A DNA stretch of 64,000 nt from Methanobacteriota archaeon (GCA_029556335.1 JAKQFA010000006.1:186001-250000), one strand, 5' to 3'; numbered from the stretch's first letter, positions 50,902-60,189 are shown. Numbers and translations: made by a program. Notes: generated by a model from the letters alone, not told the origin.

Positions 50902-51669
50902 ATGGAAATTCTCAAACCAATTTATAGATTGTACGAATGGTATATTTCCAGAAATCTGCGTCCGGAAAACTTGCCTAAACACGTTGCTATTATAATGGAT
51001 GGTAACCGTAGATTTACCAAGGTCCAAGGAAATCTTAACACCATTGAAGGCCATAAAAAAGGGGTGGATACTCTGGAGAAGGTTCTGGATTGGTGTATCG
51101 ATCTGGGAATCGAAATCGTTACTGTGTACGCATTTTCCACCGAAAATTTCCATAGACCCGCTCATGAAGTGCAGGGACTGATGCAACTTTTTAAGAAAAA
51201 TTTTGAGGAAATAACCAACAACCAGAAGATCCATAAAAATCAGGTACAAGTTAGGGCGGTGGGAAAGCTGGAACTACTGCCTGAGGATGTAAGAGCTGCC
51301 ATAAACAAGGCAGAAGAAAGCACAGCCAACTATAATCAGCGCCGTTTGAATATTGCCATTGGCTACGATGGTCGCATGGAAATTGTGGATGCCATAAAAA
51401 AAATCGTCAAAGATGTGGAGGTAGGAAAACTGGATGTTGATGACATAGATGAGAACATCGTGAACCGAAACCTTTACACTGCGGGTGTGGAAGACCCTAA
51501 CCTCATCATAAGAACCAGTGGTGAGGAAAGACTAAGTGGATTTCTTTTATGGCAATCATCCTATTCTGAACTTTATTTCAGCAATAGTTTATGGCCGGCA
51601 CTGCGTAAAGTAGATTTTTTAAGAGCTTTAAGATCCTATCAGGAGCGGGAAAGACGTTTTGGAGTGTAA
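50902..51669 (+). CDS. uppS: Undecaprenyl/polyprenyl diphosphate synthase (UppS)
   Basis: The 255-residue cis-prenyltransferase has the catalytic HVAIIMDGNRRF region near residue 30 and the ending motifs DLIIRTSGE-like (NLIIRTSGEERLSGFLLWQ). It makes long-chain polyprenyl diphosphate, used as a lipid carrier for glycan and, in these organisms, pseudomurein precursors. A GGGGCTAGTA precedes the ATG. tatD begins 5 bases after the end. Confidence 0.94.
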   Translation: MEILKPIYRLYEWYISRNLRPENLPKHVAIIMDGNRRFTKVQGNLNTIEGHKKGVDTLEKVLDWCIDLGIEIVTVYAFSTENFHRPAHEVQGLMQLFKKNFEEITNNQKIHKNQVQVRAVGKLELLPEDVRAAINKAEESTANYNQRRLNIAIGYDGRMEIVDAIKKIVKDVEVGKLDVDDIDENIVNRNLYTAGVEDPNLIIRTSGEERLSGFLLWQSSYSELYFSNSLWPALRKVDFLRALRSYQERERRFGV

Positions 51670-51674
51670 GATGT

Positions 51675-52433
51675 GTGATTGATGCTCACTGTCATGTTGA
51701 TTTTAAGGAGTTTAACAGGACCCGTGACCAGGTTATGCACCGGGCTCAGAAGAAGGTAAAGGCCATTATAAATTCTGGTGCCAGCTTGGGAGGGAACCGT
51801 CGTACTCTGAAACTGGCCCAGGATTATCCTGGTTTTCTCTTCCCCGCCCTTGGGTTTCACCCCCATTATGCTCATAAAACAGAAAAATCAGTAATAGAAG
51901 ATGTTTTAAAGGAAATTAAATCAAATCTACACCGGGCGGTTGCTCTGGGCGAGACAGGTCTAGATTTTCATAATCTGAACAGTGAAGAAATTCGAAAGAA
52001 ACAGGAAAAGCTCTTCAGAATTTTCCTGGATATAGCATCCGAAGAGGAGATGCCCCTTGTTGTTCACGCCCGTGATGCCGAGAAAAAAGCCTTGGAAATG
52101 TCTAGGGAATTTGAAGGAATACCAAAGATCATATTCCATTGTTATGGAGGGGACTTAGAAACTGCCCAGCAGATAATGGACGAGGGTCACCTCATCTCCC
52201 TATCCACCTTGGTGTGTTTTTCAACCCACCACCAGGAACTGGCCCGCGAATTACCCCTATCCCATCTTTTAACAGAAACTGACAGCCCCTATCTTTCTCC
52301 ATTCAAGGGCAAAGTTAACGAACCTTCTTTTGTCGAAGAAACCGTTAAAACTATAGCAAATTTAAAGTTAATGGATGTGGAGGAAGTGGCGTCCATAACT
52401 GAGAAGAATGCTCAGGAAGTCTTCCGGATTTAG
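51675..52433 (+). CDS. tatD: TatD-family metal-dependent hydrolase
   Basis: The 252-residue amidohydrolase-fold protein starts with GTG at 51675. It has the metal-binding IDAHCHVDF, GETGLDFH, VVHARDAEK, FHCYGG and TETDSPY motifs of TatD. Relatives are nucleases. GGAG lies 10 bases before the start. The ATG at 51671 is out of frame. It is the third gene of the mtxX-uppS-tatD group. Confidence 0.92.
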   Translation: MIDAHCHVDFKEFNRTRDQVMHRAQKKVKAIINSGASLGGNRRTLKLAQDYPGFLFPALGFHPHYAHKTEKSVIEDVLKEIKSNLHRAVALGETGLDFHNLNSEEIRKKQEKLFRIFLDIASEEEMPLVVHARDAEKKALEMSREFEGIPKIIFHCYGGDLETAQQIMDEGHLISLSTLVCFSTHHQELARELPLSHLLTETDSPYLSPFKGKVNEPSFVEETVKTIANLKLMDVEEVASITEKNAQEVFRI

Positions 52434-52477
52434 AGGTAGAAAATAGGTCCCCCCCTTTATTGGGCACCACATACATC

Positions 52478-52855
52478 TCATTCTTCATACTCCTCAAAAA
52501 CTTCTTTTGCAGCTAAAACTCCATTTATAGCCCTGGGAAAACCAGCATAAACTGCCATTTGGATTATTACCTCTATTATCTCTTTTTTACTACAACCCAC
52601 ATTTAATGCACCGCGTATGTGGCTTTTCAACTGTGTCGCTGCCCCTCCCATGGTGGTGATGGAGGCTATGGTAACCAGTTCTCTGGTTTTCAAATCCAGC
52701 CCTGGACGGTTATAAATGTCACCGTAGGGGAATTCAACAACGTACCGAGCCAGATCGGGTGCTACATCAGTTAGACTGTCCTTCAGTGTCTGAAATGATT
52801 GGGGATTCATAACTTTAAGATTTTCCATGCCTTTCTCAAATCTGCTCTTCCTCAT
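52478..52855 (-). CDS. Carboxymuconolactone decarboxylase-family protein
   Basis: The 125-residue CMD-domain protein contains GLDLKTRELVTIASITTMGGA and QLKSHIRGALNVGCSKKEI, the family core with its conserved glutamate, histidine and lone cysteine. It lacks the CxxC of AhpD. It differs in length and sequence from the other CMD protein at 21885. Its function is unknown. TGAGAAAATGAGG precedes the ATG. Confidence 0.85.
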   Translation of the reverse strand: MRKSRFEKGMENLKVMNPQSFQTLKDSLTDVAPDLARYVVEFPYGDIYNRPGLDLKTRELVTIASITTMGGAATQLKSHIRGALNVGCSKKEIIEVIIQMAVYAGFPRAINGVLAAKEVFEEYEE

Positions 52856-53184
52856 TTTCTCACCAAAAATATCTCTTTTCTGTAGGTAGAAGTATTTTTT
52901 AAAAACTAATAGTATTAATACTAAATTTAGGATAATCTAAGTGAAGTACACTGTGAAGTTGGTGAAGATAAAAATTCACAAGTTTCTTCTACCATGAGCT
53001 TGGCATTAGTCATTTCACTGCTTCAACACCTAAACACAATCTGCAGGGGAAGTAAAGTACACTTTGGATAGGTGCTCCAAGTGCCAGTGACGCCCACAAA
53101 TCAGAAGGCCCATAGGATACAACAAACCCTGTATGGAGCATCATCAATATCAAAGAAACTCTATAAGGAATATTAATGATTTAA
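52856..53184. other. Intergenic region before the riboflavin-pathway reductase
   Basis: About 330 bases. There is a GTGAAGT direct repeat (52939-52945 and 52951-52957) and AAGTACACT occurs twice. In several frames there are short protein-like stretches (for example VGEDKNSQVSSTMSLALVI) broken by stops, so a decayed gene is possible but not supported by a recognised family. Confidence 0.35.
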
Positions 53185-53844
53185 ATGAAGCCTCGAGTTA
53201 TATTAAATGCTGCCATGACTTTGGATGGTAAAATAGCCACCAAAAAGGGTAGTTCTGAAATATCTGGTGATGAAGATCTTTTAAGGGTTCATGTATTGCG
53301 AAGGGACTGTGATGCCATCATGGTGGGCATTAACACGGTGTTAGCTGATGATCCTCGCCTTACCATCCATAAAATTCCTTCAAATCCAGCTGATAATCCT
53401 ATACGGGTGGTGGTGGATAGTCAGGCCCGAACACCACTCTCTTCACGGGTTCTATCTGAAGATGCCCCCACCATCATTGCCGTGAGTAAAAGAGCTCCAC
53501 TGGATAGATTGGACAAACTTAGTCAGCAAGCTAAGATAATCATTTGTGGTCAAGAAAAGGTGGATCTAGAATGTTTAATGGATAATTTAAAAGACCAGGG
53601 TATATGTACTCTCATGTTAGAGGGCGGATCTGCACTAAACTTTTCTATGCTCTCTCATGGTCTGGTTGATGAGGTCCGGGTGTGTGTGGCGCCTATGATT
53701 GTGGGTGGAAGTCAGGCCAAGACACTGGTGGATGGTGATGGTATGGATTACATGTCCCAGGCTGTGAAACTTAACTTAAAAAAATCATACCCGTTGGGTG
53801 AAGATCTCATCCTGGAATATGAAGTCATATCCTCAGGGGAATGA
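53185..53844 (+). CDS. 2,5-diamino-6-ribosylamino-pyrimidinone 5'-phosphate reductase
   Basis: The 219-residue protein has the RibD C-terminal (RibG) reductase fold: ILNAAMTLDGKIATKKG at the start, ADDPRLTIHK in the first third and MLEGGSALNFSML near residue 148. In archaea this stand-alone reductase acts early in riboflavin (and F420 precursor) synthesis, with NAD(P)H. AAGGAATATTAATG is in front of the start region; the ATG at 53185 follows. It belongs with ribC at 21168 in function. The deaminase half is absent, as expected. Confidence 0.9.
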   Translation: MKPRVILNAAMTLDGKIATKKGSSEISGDEDLLRVHVLRRDCDAIMVGINTVLADDPRLTIHKIPSNPADNPIRVVVDSQARTPLSSRVLSEDAPTIIAVSKRAPLDRLDKLSQQAKIIICGQEKVDLECLMDNLKDQGICTLMLEGGSALNFSMLSHGLVDEVRVCVAPMIVGGSQAKTLVDGDGMDYMSQAVKLNLKKSYPLGEDLILEYEVISSGE

Positions 53845-53906
53845 CAACCTAAAAAAAATTGTTCATCAATTTTAAGGGATAATAGACTATTTATCCTTAT
53901 TTGAAT

Positions 53907-54572
53907 CTATATTATGCCCTTTTTTCGTAGAATTCTCTGAGGATTATCTTTAAGGACGGTGGGAAGCATTTTTTTGGGTAAACCTGCCCCTACTGCTATT
54001 TTACTGGCCATTTCGTAGTTTATCAAGTCTCCTGGGGCGTGGGTGTCGGTGTTAACCACCAGTTTGGCTCCCACCTCCAGTGCCATCCGAACCACGTGGC
54101 CATTACCCAGACTGTGACCTCGCCTAGCACTTATTTCAAGGGCAATATCATTTTCACGAGCTATTTCAGCTTCTTCTCTAGTTATAAGTCCTGGATGTGC
54201 CAGGATATCCACATCCGGGCAGTTAACTGCACTCCAGTTAGTGCCTTCGATTACTGGTTCCACCAGGGTCTCACCATGAACCACTATTATCTCTGCTCCT
54301 TTTTCTCTGGCCATACTGGCTAATTTAGGAATTATCTCCGAAGGGGCATGTGTTATCTCAGCCCCGGGTATGATCTCAATATCCCAGTTTTCACGGATAT
54401 CCATCACTGCGTCTATGACCTTCCCTACGCAGTTGATGTTGGAGGCATCCACATGGTCGGTAATGGCCAGGGCTTGGTGATTTAAAACACTGGCGCGCCT
54501 TGCTAATTCGGATGGTAAGAGCTCTCCATCGCTGAAAATGCTATGTGTATGCAGATCAATTCTTTTTTCTAT
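53907..54572 (-). CDS. PHP-domain phosphoesterase, likely histidinol-phosphatase type
   Basis: The 221-residue reading frame has the PHP metal motifs: DLHTHSIFSDG, ITDHVDAS, PGAEITH, DILAHPG and VVNTDTHAPGD. The first canonical in-frame start codon, GTG at 54452, would remove the first metal-binding HTH motif. Upstream the frame is open to a stop at about 54605, and AGGGGGA is followed 6 bases later by ATA at 54572, giving the predicted start IEKRIDLHTHS. A non-canonical AUA start or a sequencing/mutation artefact is therefore proposed. Substrate is not determined. Confidence 0.8.
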   Translation of the reverse strand: MEKRIDLHTHSIFSDGELLPSELARRASVLNHQALAITDHVDASNINCVGKVIDAVMDIRENWDIEIIPGAEITHAPSEIIPKLASMAREKGAEIIVVHGETLVEPVIEGTNWSAVNCPDVDILAHPGLITREEAEIARENDIALEISARRGHSLGNGHVVRMALEVGAKLVVNTDTHAPGDLINYEMASKIAVGAGLPKKMLPTVLKDNPQRILRKKGII

Positions 54573-54644
54573 ACTGGGTCCCCCTAGGGTTTCTAACTTG
54601 ATAGATTATTTTAGGTGGAAGCATATAATAAAGGTAGTGATAGA

Positions 54645-55523
54645 ATGCAGTGTTCTGTTTTTGTCCCATCCCACATAACTGGCTTTTTCGAGATAAAAAA
54701 ACATAGTGAACCCCTTTTATCAGGTTCAAGGGGAGCAGGAGTTACCCTGGACCAGGGAGTGCATACCCGGGTTGTGGTGGAAGAAGGAGGGGGAAAACTG
54801 AAGATAGTGGTTAATGGACAGATTCAGAGCAACCAGAAGTTCATATCGAAGATTGTCCGGGATCTGCTGGGGCAAAGATCTTCTGAACTCAATCTGGATC
54901 ACTTCAACATTAGAGTTGAACATGAACATGAAGTACCGGCAGGATCTGGATTCGGAGTTTCTGCAGCATGTGCCCTGGGAGCTTCTTTAGGCTTATCAAA
55001 TTGTTTGAAGTTACCTTTGACCTTTAATCAGGCATGTGAAGTGGCTCATCTCGCAGAGTTAGAACTTGCCAGTGGATTGGGAGATGTCATGGGCGAAGCA
55101 CATGGGGGGATAGTTTTAAGATTGAAAGAGGGAGCTCCCGGGTGGGGCATGGCTGATCGCATCTTGTTAGATGAGGAGCTCTACGTGATATCCCGAACCC
55201 TGGGGGAGATTGATACTGCTGATATCATCAACAACCCCCAACATCAGGCTAGAATAAATCAAGCTGGATCAGAACTTCTGGGTTTACTTTTAAATAATCC
55301 CACTCCCACCCAGTTCATGCATCTATCCCGGAGATTTATCCATGAAGCTCAACTAATGGATGAGGAGCTTGAAGAAATACTCAAAATAATGGATGAGGAG
55401 AGCCTAGGTGCCTCCATGGCCATGTTAGGCCAAACTGCATTTGCAATATCATCAGAACCATATTCCAGTGTTGAAAAAACTTTAGTGAGTAGAATAGATA
55501 ACTGGGGGTGCCGGTTTTTATAA
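54645..55523 (+). CDS. Pantoate kinase (archaeal GHMP family)
   Basis: The 292-residue product starts at the ATG at 54645 after GGTAGTGAT. It has the GHMP kinase ATP-binding loop PAGSGFGVSAACALG and an N-terminal SVFVPSHITGFFEI. It matches the archaeal pantoate kinase family (COG1829), which phosphorylates pantoate before phosphopantothenate synthetase in the archaeal coenzyme A pathway. The synthetase gene is not in the window. The upstream start at 54615 is less likely. Confidence 0.9.
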   Translation: MQCSVFVPSHITGFFEIKKHSEPLLSGSRGAGVTLDQGVHTRVVVEEGGGKLKIVVNGQIQSNQKFISKIVRDLLGQRSSELNLDHFNIRVEHEHEVPAGSGFGVSAACALGASLGLSNCLKLPLTFNQACEVAHLAELELASGLGDVMGEAHGGIVLRLKEGAPGWGMADRILLDEELYVISRTLGEIDTADIINNPQHQARINQAGSELLGLLLNNPTPTQFMHLSRRFIHEAQLMDEELEEILKIMDEESLGASMAMLGQTAFAISSEPYSSVEKTLVSRIDNWGCRFL

Positions 55524-55585
55524 TAAAATTTTGATAAAGCAATTTCTGGGTAATAACTAGAAGAAAATGAATTAGTGAAACTGAT

Positions 55586-56278
55586 TCACACTGGTCCTAA
55601 CATTTGCTCTCCTTTTTTTGACACTCTCCCATCCAGGACGTACACGATCCGGTCTGCCATCTTCGCCACGTAAGGCTCGTGGGTTACCATAACAAGGGTT
55701 ACGTTTTCCTGTTCATGAAGATTGCGCAGTAACTTCAAAATAATATCTCCAGTCTTGGAATCCAGGGATCCGGTGGGTTCATCAGCTAGAATAATTGATG
55801 GATGGTTCACCAGGGCTCGAGCAATAGCTACTCTCTGCCGCTCTCCACCGGATAGTTTGTTCGGTGTTTGACGGATCTTGTCTTCCAATCCCACAGCTTT
55901 TAAAAGCCCCATAACTCTATTCTCCATTTGCTTGGAGTTCAGATTACCTTCCAACATGGGGATTTTCACGTTTTCCAGGACGTTAAGGTTGGGGATGAGA
56001 TTGTGCATCTGGAATACAAAGCCTATCTCTTGGGATCTGAACTGGCTCAAATCCTTTTTAACTGTGAGATCAATACCATTCACCATAATTTGGCCGCTGT
56101 CAGGGGTATCCAATGCTCCGATCATGTTCAGGAGCGTAGATTTCCCAGAGCCGGAAGGGCCCATTATGGATACAAATTCTCCCCTTTTAATGTTAAGGTT
56201 CAAGCCATTCAGGGCGGTGATTTTCCCGTGATCATACCTTTTTTTCAGATCCTTGATCTGGATTATAGGTTTATTCAT
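55586..56278 (-). CDS. ABC transporter ATP-binding protein, MacB/LolD type
   Basis: The product has 230 residues from the ATG at 56278, overlapping the permease stop by 8 bases. Walker A GPSGSGKST, the signature LSGGERQRVAIARAL, Walker B IILADEPTGSLD and the switch histidine (VTHEP) are present. It is of the MacB/LolD class that pairs with an FtsX-like permease. Its substrate is unknown; export of peptides, lipids or antimicrobial compounds is common for the class. Translation is coupled to the permease gene. Confidence 0.92.
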   Translation of the reverse strand: MNKPIIQIKDLKKRYDHGKITALNGLNLNIKRGEFVSIMGPSGSGKSTLLNMIGALDTPDSGQIMVNGIDLTVKKDLSQFRSQEIGFVFQMHNLIPNLNVLENVKIPMLEGNLNSKQMENRVMGLLKAVGLEDKIRQTPNKLSGGERQRVAIARALVNHPSIILADEPTGSLDSKTGDIILKLLRNLHEQENVTLVMVTHEPYVAKMADRIVYVLDGRVSKKGEQMLGPV

Positions 56279-57392
56279 AACGCAGTGCCTCGGTTGGTGG
56301 GAGCCGGGAAGCCCGGTAGGCTGGGTAAATTCCACCCAGCACACCCACTAGGATTGCCACTAAAAAACCCCTTACGAACACATCTAAAGAGTAAGCAGGG
56401 CTTATTTTTCCACTCAATAGACTCAATCCGGCTTCAGCTGCCAGGATACCAAGGACAGTACCCACTACAGCTGCAATAAGGGTTAGAACAATTGATTCCC
56501 CCATGATCATGCCCAAAATTCTCCTACTCCTCCAACCCACTGCTTTCAGGACCCCTATTTCTCTGGTACGTTCATATATTGACATAATCATGGTATTTAC
56601 CACTCCAACTCCTCCGATAAATATTGCTAGTAATGAAATGGCCCAAGTTGCCGAGTCAATGATGCCGAGTCCTTCGTTGATTCTGTCGCTGAGGGCGCTG
56701 GCTGAGGAGGCAGTTAGTTCATTGGGGTAGGTGGCTTCAATATTTTGACTAAGTTCCGTTAGGTTGGTATCATCATAAACTTGCACATATATGGTTGAAA
56801 CTTCTCCTTGACTGTTGGTTATGTTCTGTAGGGTATCTAAGGAGGTGAAAGCCGCCCCATCGTACATTATGTTACCGGTTTCAAATATACCGGTAATGGT
56901 AAAAGATTCTCCGAATAGATTAATGCTATCTCCCACCTTTTTTTCTAGTGACTCTGCTGCGGTTTTCCCTAGAATGATCTCTTTGCTGCCACTGGAAAAC
57001 ATGGCACCCTCCACACTATCAATGTCCACCACACTGATCTTATCCCGGGGTATGCCATTAACAGAAAAGGATCCAAAACCTCCCTTAACTGGGTTGTTGA
57101 TGGTGGGAGTTTTTCTCAAAACACCTGCTGCATTTTTAACACCACTGATGTCGCTTAACTCATTCACCCGAGCCTCATCTATGGTGCCTGACATAAAATT
57201 AGAATTTGCTTCTGTTACCGTCAGATCTGAACCTCCTGCCTTCAGGGTCTCTGAAGTTGCTGCTTTCAAGCCACCGGTTACTAGGCCCAGGGCCACTATG
57301 GTGGCGATGCCCACAGCTATGCCCACAATTGCCAGTGCATTCCTAGTTTTATTCCGGAATGGATTTTTTAGAATGAGTGAAAAGTAAGACAT
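56271..57392 (-). CDS. ABC transporter permease, MacB/FtsX type
   Basis: The 373-residue product starts at the ATG at 57392, after AGAGGTTGC. It has an N-terminal membrane helix (ALAIVGIAVGIATIVALGL), a large external MacB-like periplasmic core domain (about residues 45-240) and three C-terminal helices (SLLAIFIGGVGVVNTMIMS, IVLTLIAAVVGTVLGILAA). It forms a dimer with two copies of the downstream ATPase. A wHTH regulator gene lies 139 bases upstream on the same strand. Confidence 0.9.
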   Translation of the reverse strand: MSYFSLILKNPFRNKTRNALAIVGIAVGIATIVALGLVTGGLKAATSETLKAGGSDLTVTEANSNFMSGTIDEARVNELSDISGVKNAAGVLRKTPTINNPVKGGFGSFSVNGIPRDKISVVDIDSVEGAMFSSGSKEIILGKTAAESLEKKVGDSINLFGESFTITGIFETGNIMYDGAAFTSLDTLQNITNSQGEVSTIYVQVYDDTNLTELSQNIEATYPNELTASSASALSDRINEGLGIIDSATWAISLLAIFIGGVGVVNTMIMSIYERTREIGVLKAVGWRSRRILGMIMGESIVLTLIAAVVGTVLGILAAEAGLSLLSGKISPAYSLDVFVRGFLVAILVGVLGGIYPAYRASRLPPTEALRYE

Positions 57393-57531
57393 GCAACCTC
57401 TATTACTCCCTGTGTTTAATAAAATTATGCCCCCAAATTGGGACTGCATTGGCGAATTATTGCTGCATATTATGTAAATTGTGTATAAAGATAGTTAACG
57501 ATATAAAACACCTTTTATAGTACATCTGGTT

Positions 57532-58329
57532 TTAGGGAATGGAAACATCCTCGATTTGGTACCTGATCCCCTCTTCATCTAGTTTGCAAGTGATACTAAG
57601 GGTCATTTTACCCACAGCAAATACTAGGATATTAAGTCCCCTTTTAGAAGCTGCTACCGTTGCTTGAGGAGTTGCAAATTCGAAATCAGGCTTGATTCCA
57701 ATTTTATCCACCACGGCCCGGGACACGGTTCCCATAATGCCTACCCGGTCAAAATCCTTTTCAGATCCTACCATAATCCTGCGCACCTTTTCCAGATCTG
57801 TCTTCTTAGACCCGCCCTGATTAATGGGGGGAAGCTTTACTATTACCACGGATCCTGGCTCCAATTCTATGGTTCCACCCAGACTACTTAAGGCAACATC
57901 TTCACCTTTATGTGCATCATGAAGAACCTCGGCATGGGCTGGTGATTTATCCTTTCCTGCGAATAGCGTTCCATCCACCATCCTCAACCACACCCTTTCT
58001 CCAGCAGCCAAGTCTTCCAGAGCCAGGGCCGGCCACACTGATTTGTATGTGTTCATGGTATCCAGAACCTGATCTGCATATTTACGAAGATCAAGTGCCT
58101 CTTTTTTAACCTTGTCTATACCTCGTTTTGTGATTTTGTAGCGGAAGTTTCCGCGGCCAGTTTCCACTAGACCCTCATCTGTCAGGTTTTTAATATTCTC
58201 AGAAACCGCCTGGATGGTTATACCCATTTTATTGGCTATATCCTTCTGGCGTAGATGCGGATCTCCCCTGGCTATCTCAGCCAGTATCTGGAAACGGGTT
58301 ATTTCACCTTTTTTTTTGAAAACTTTCAT
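57532..58329 (-). CDS. Winged-helix transcriptional regulator
   Basis: The product has 265 residues from the ATG at 58329, which follows GGTGATGGTA. The N-terminal 80 residues contain a MarR-like winged helix (DIANKMGITIQAVSENIKNL as recognition helix, followed by the wing). The remaining 170 residues form an unfamiliar domain of beta-rich sequence with IELEPGSVVIVKLPP and ATVAASKRGLNIL. It probably binds a ligand, and it belongs to a methanogen regulator family that I cannot name. It lies between the ABC genes and the DHH nuclease gene, all on one strand, and could control the ABC operon. Confidence 0.75.
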   Translation of the reverse strand: MKVFKKKGEITRFQILAEIARGDPHLRQKDIANKMGITIQAVSENIKNLTDEGLVETGRGNFRYKITKRGIDKVKKEALDLRKYADQVLDTMNTYKSVWPALALEDLAAGERVWLRMVDGTLFAGKDKSPAHAEVLHDAHKGEDVALSSLGGTIELEPGSVVIVKLPPINQGGSKKTDLEKVRRIMVGSEKDFDRVGIMGTVSRAVVDKIGIKPDFEFATPQATVAASKRGLNILVFAVGKMTLSITCKLDEEGIRYQIEDVSIP

Positions 58330-58404
58330 TACCATCACCAAGTGTTTTTTTAACCACTTTATAGGGGGAACTTTACTTTTATTTGATGGAGCTACTAAAC
58401 TCAA

Positions 58405-59805
58405 CTAAATTAAACCAGTAATGGAGTTGTTAAATATTTTTAGGAAGTCTTCTTTCTTTTCAGTGGGAATATAAGCGCCACAAGCCACGGAATGTCCCCC
58501 TCCAGTCCCTCCAACCTTGTCAGCCACTTTTTTTATCAAGTTGCCAAAATGTATTCCGTCGTAAGCCAAAAGCCTTGAACAGCGTAGGGAAACTTTTAGA
58601 CCATCTTTTTCGTCTCCCATTTCTGTAAAAGCCATCATGGGCTTTTGCCATTGTTTTTTTTCTCCCTCCATCTTTTCCTGATCATCACCGTAGGTTAACA
58701 ACATGCCAGCTATGGTTCCAATTACGTTGCTTTTAATTTCATTTCCCTCAAAATAGCGAATATTTTCCAGGGACTTAATTTGACCTTCATTTTCTATCCA
58801 TTCCATCTTTTGAGCCAGGTATCTCCGATGTTTTTTGGTCAAGCTCTGCATGTCTTGTAATGCTATTCCACGATTACCTTTAAGGACTTTTAAAGCTATT
58901 TCGGGCTGGTCATGGCGGCTGCAGGCGTTAACTGCTGTTGAAAATTCACTGGCATCACGGAGTGGGGAGTACCTTTCCTCGTTTAAAAAATCGTAGAAGT
59001 CACCAGAAACCAGGAGAGGGATGTATTTAACATATTTTGAGGGTACTTCTCGTGTCAACATCTTTACTAACTCTGAGAACAGTTTTTCTTTCTCATTTTC
59101 ATTTAAATCAGATAAAGTTCGGGGTACCTTACCTTTTTTACGGGCTATGTCGAGTTTTTTGAGTAGTTCGATGCATTCATTTTTGTTATTACTTATGGGG
59201 AGTTTAACATCTCCAAAATAGGATAAAGCAATGTATAGGGGGCGAGTTTGCCGGCCATAAATTGCCAGATCATTAAAAGTTCGAACCAGACCCCTTTGAA
59301 CACCATCTTTTAGTATATACGTATTTAATCCTTCTAATCTTCCAGTTAAACTATTTTGCATATCCCCCACGGCACTCAGAACTCCGATCCAGCTCAGATC
59401 CTCGAAGCCGAATTTTTTTGCCAGCAAGTAGGACAAGCCCCCACCCGAGACCTGGCTGGATCCGTCTATATCAAAGTAGTAGGGATTTATTTCAATGAAC
59501 TCGCCCTTCCAGGTTGATCCCATCTTTCTTAAAGGGGGGTGATGGTCTAGGATTAAAACTTTGGAGTTGGAAGTGGTAAAATGGTCCAGATTCTGTCCAG
59601 AGCCCAGGTCAGAAAATATGGTCAACTCGTTTTCAGACTTCAGCCCGGGGATCATATCCAGACTGATAAATTCTACTTCATGATCTACTCCTAGGCGGTC
59701 CAGGGTGGAGGATAGAATTGCCCCTGCGGATATACCATCACAATCGATGTGAGTTAAAATTTTGATGTCTTCAGAATTCTTCACCAATTCATGGGCCTTA
59801 TGCAT
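58405..59805 (-). CDS. recJ: DHH-family nuclease (archaeal RecJ type)
   Basis: The 466-residue frame has the DHH motifs THIDCDGISAGAIL, FSDLGSGQ, LDHHPP, a later catalytic-region GVLSAVGDMQ, and C-terminal DHHA1 motif GGTGGGHSVACGAY. It is a 5'-to-3' single-strand exonuclease (GAN/RecJ) implicated in replication and repair with GINS and CMG. The start is unclear: ATG at 59805 has only weak signals, while GGTGAT lies at 59884-59889 with the frame open between; no standard codon sits where it would start. Confidence 0.9.
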   Translation of the reverse strand: MHKAHELVKNSEDIKILTHIDCDGISAGAILSSTLDRLGVDHEVEFISLDMIPGLKSENELTIFSDLGSGQNLDHFTTSNSKVLILDHHPPLRKMGSTWKGEFIEINPYYFDIDGSSQVSGGGLSYLLAKKFGFEDLSWIGVLSAVGDMQNSLTGRLEGLNTYILKDGVQRGLVRTFNDLAIYGRQTRPLYIALSYFGDVKLPISNNKNECIELLKKLDIARKKGKVPRTLSDLNENEKEKLFSELVKMLTREVPSKYVKYIPLLVSGDFYDFLNEERYSPLRDASEFSTAVNACSRHDQPEIALKVLKGNRGIALQDMQSLTKKHRRYLAQKMEWIENEGQIKSLENIRYFEGNEIKSNVIGTIAGMLLTYGDDQEKMEGEKKQWQKPMMAFTEMGDEKDGLKVSLRCSRLLAYDGIHFGNLIKKVADKVGGTGGGHSVACGAYIPTEKKEDFLKIFNNSITGLI

Positions 59806-59889
59806 GGGCTGATCCAGTGGCTGTGGAATATTTCCCTGGATATTTTTTTTATTAACAAATTTTAAGAGATTAGTTTGTAAAAAATCACC

Positions 59890-60189
59890 TTATTTATGTT
59901 TTTTATCCGATCTGGACGATTTGATGAGGTTACTGATCTTCAGAATCAATTCGCGTTTGGAAAATTTTCTATCCACAATCACCCTTCCAGAGTTTTCCCA
60001 CCATGACTTTGGATATGATTTTCCTTTATCAGTATAGGGATTTAAACCCAGTTTAACTGCGGCCTGCTTGATTTCACGAATTTTAGGTGTTGAAACTGCT
60101 TGGTTTATGGGAATTTTTCTCCCTTCCCTCTGGGACTTTTTCGAGTCCAGATAAGCCGGCCAGATCATGGTTCTATCTTTATCTGCCAT
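59890..60189 (-). CDS. srp19: Signal recognition particle 19 kDa protein (SRP19)
   Basis: The 99-residue basic protein begins with RTMIWPAYLDSKKSQREGRK and ends with KSSRSDKKHK, typical of archaeal SRP19. It binds 7S RNA and promotes SRP54 binding. No SRP RNA or SRP54 gene is in this window. The ATG follows GAGATGGATTAGT. The next gene, encoding a DHH nuclease, has its apparent ribosome binding site right after this stop codon. Confidence 0.95.
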   Translation of the reverse strand: MADKDRTMIWPAYLDSKKSQREGRKIPINQAVSTPKIREIKQAAVKLGLNPYTDKGKSYPKSWWENSGRVIVDRKFSKRELILKISNLIKSSRSDKKHK

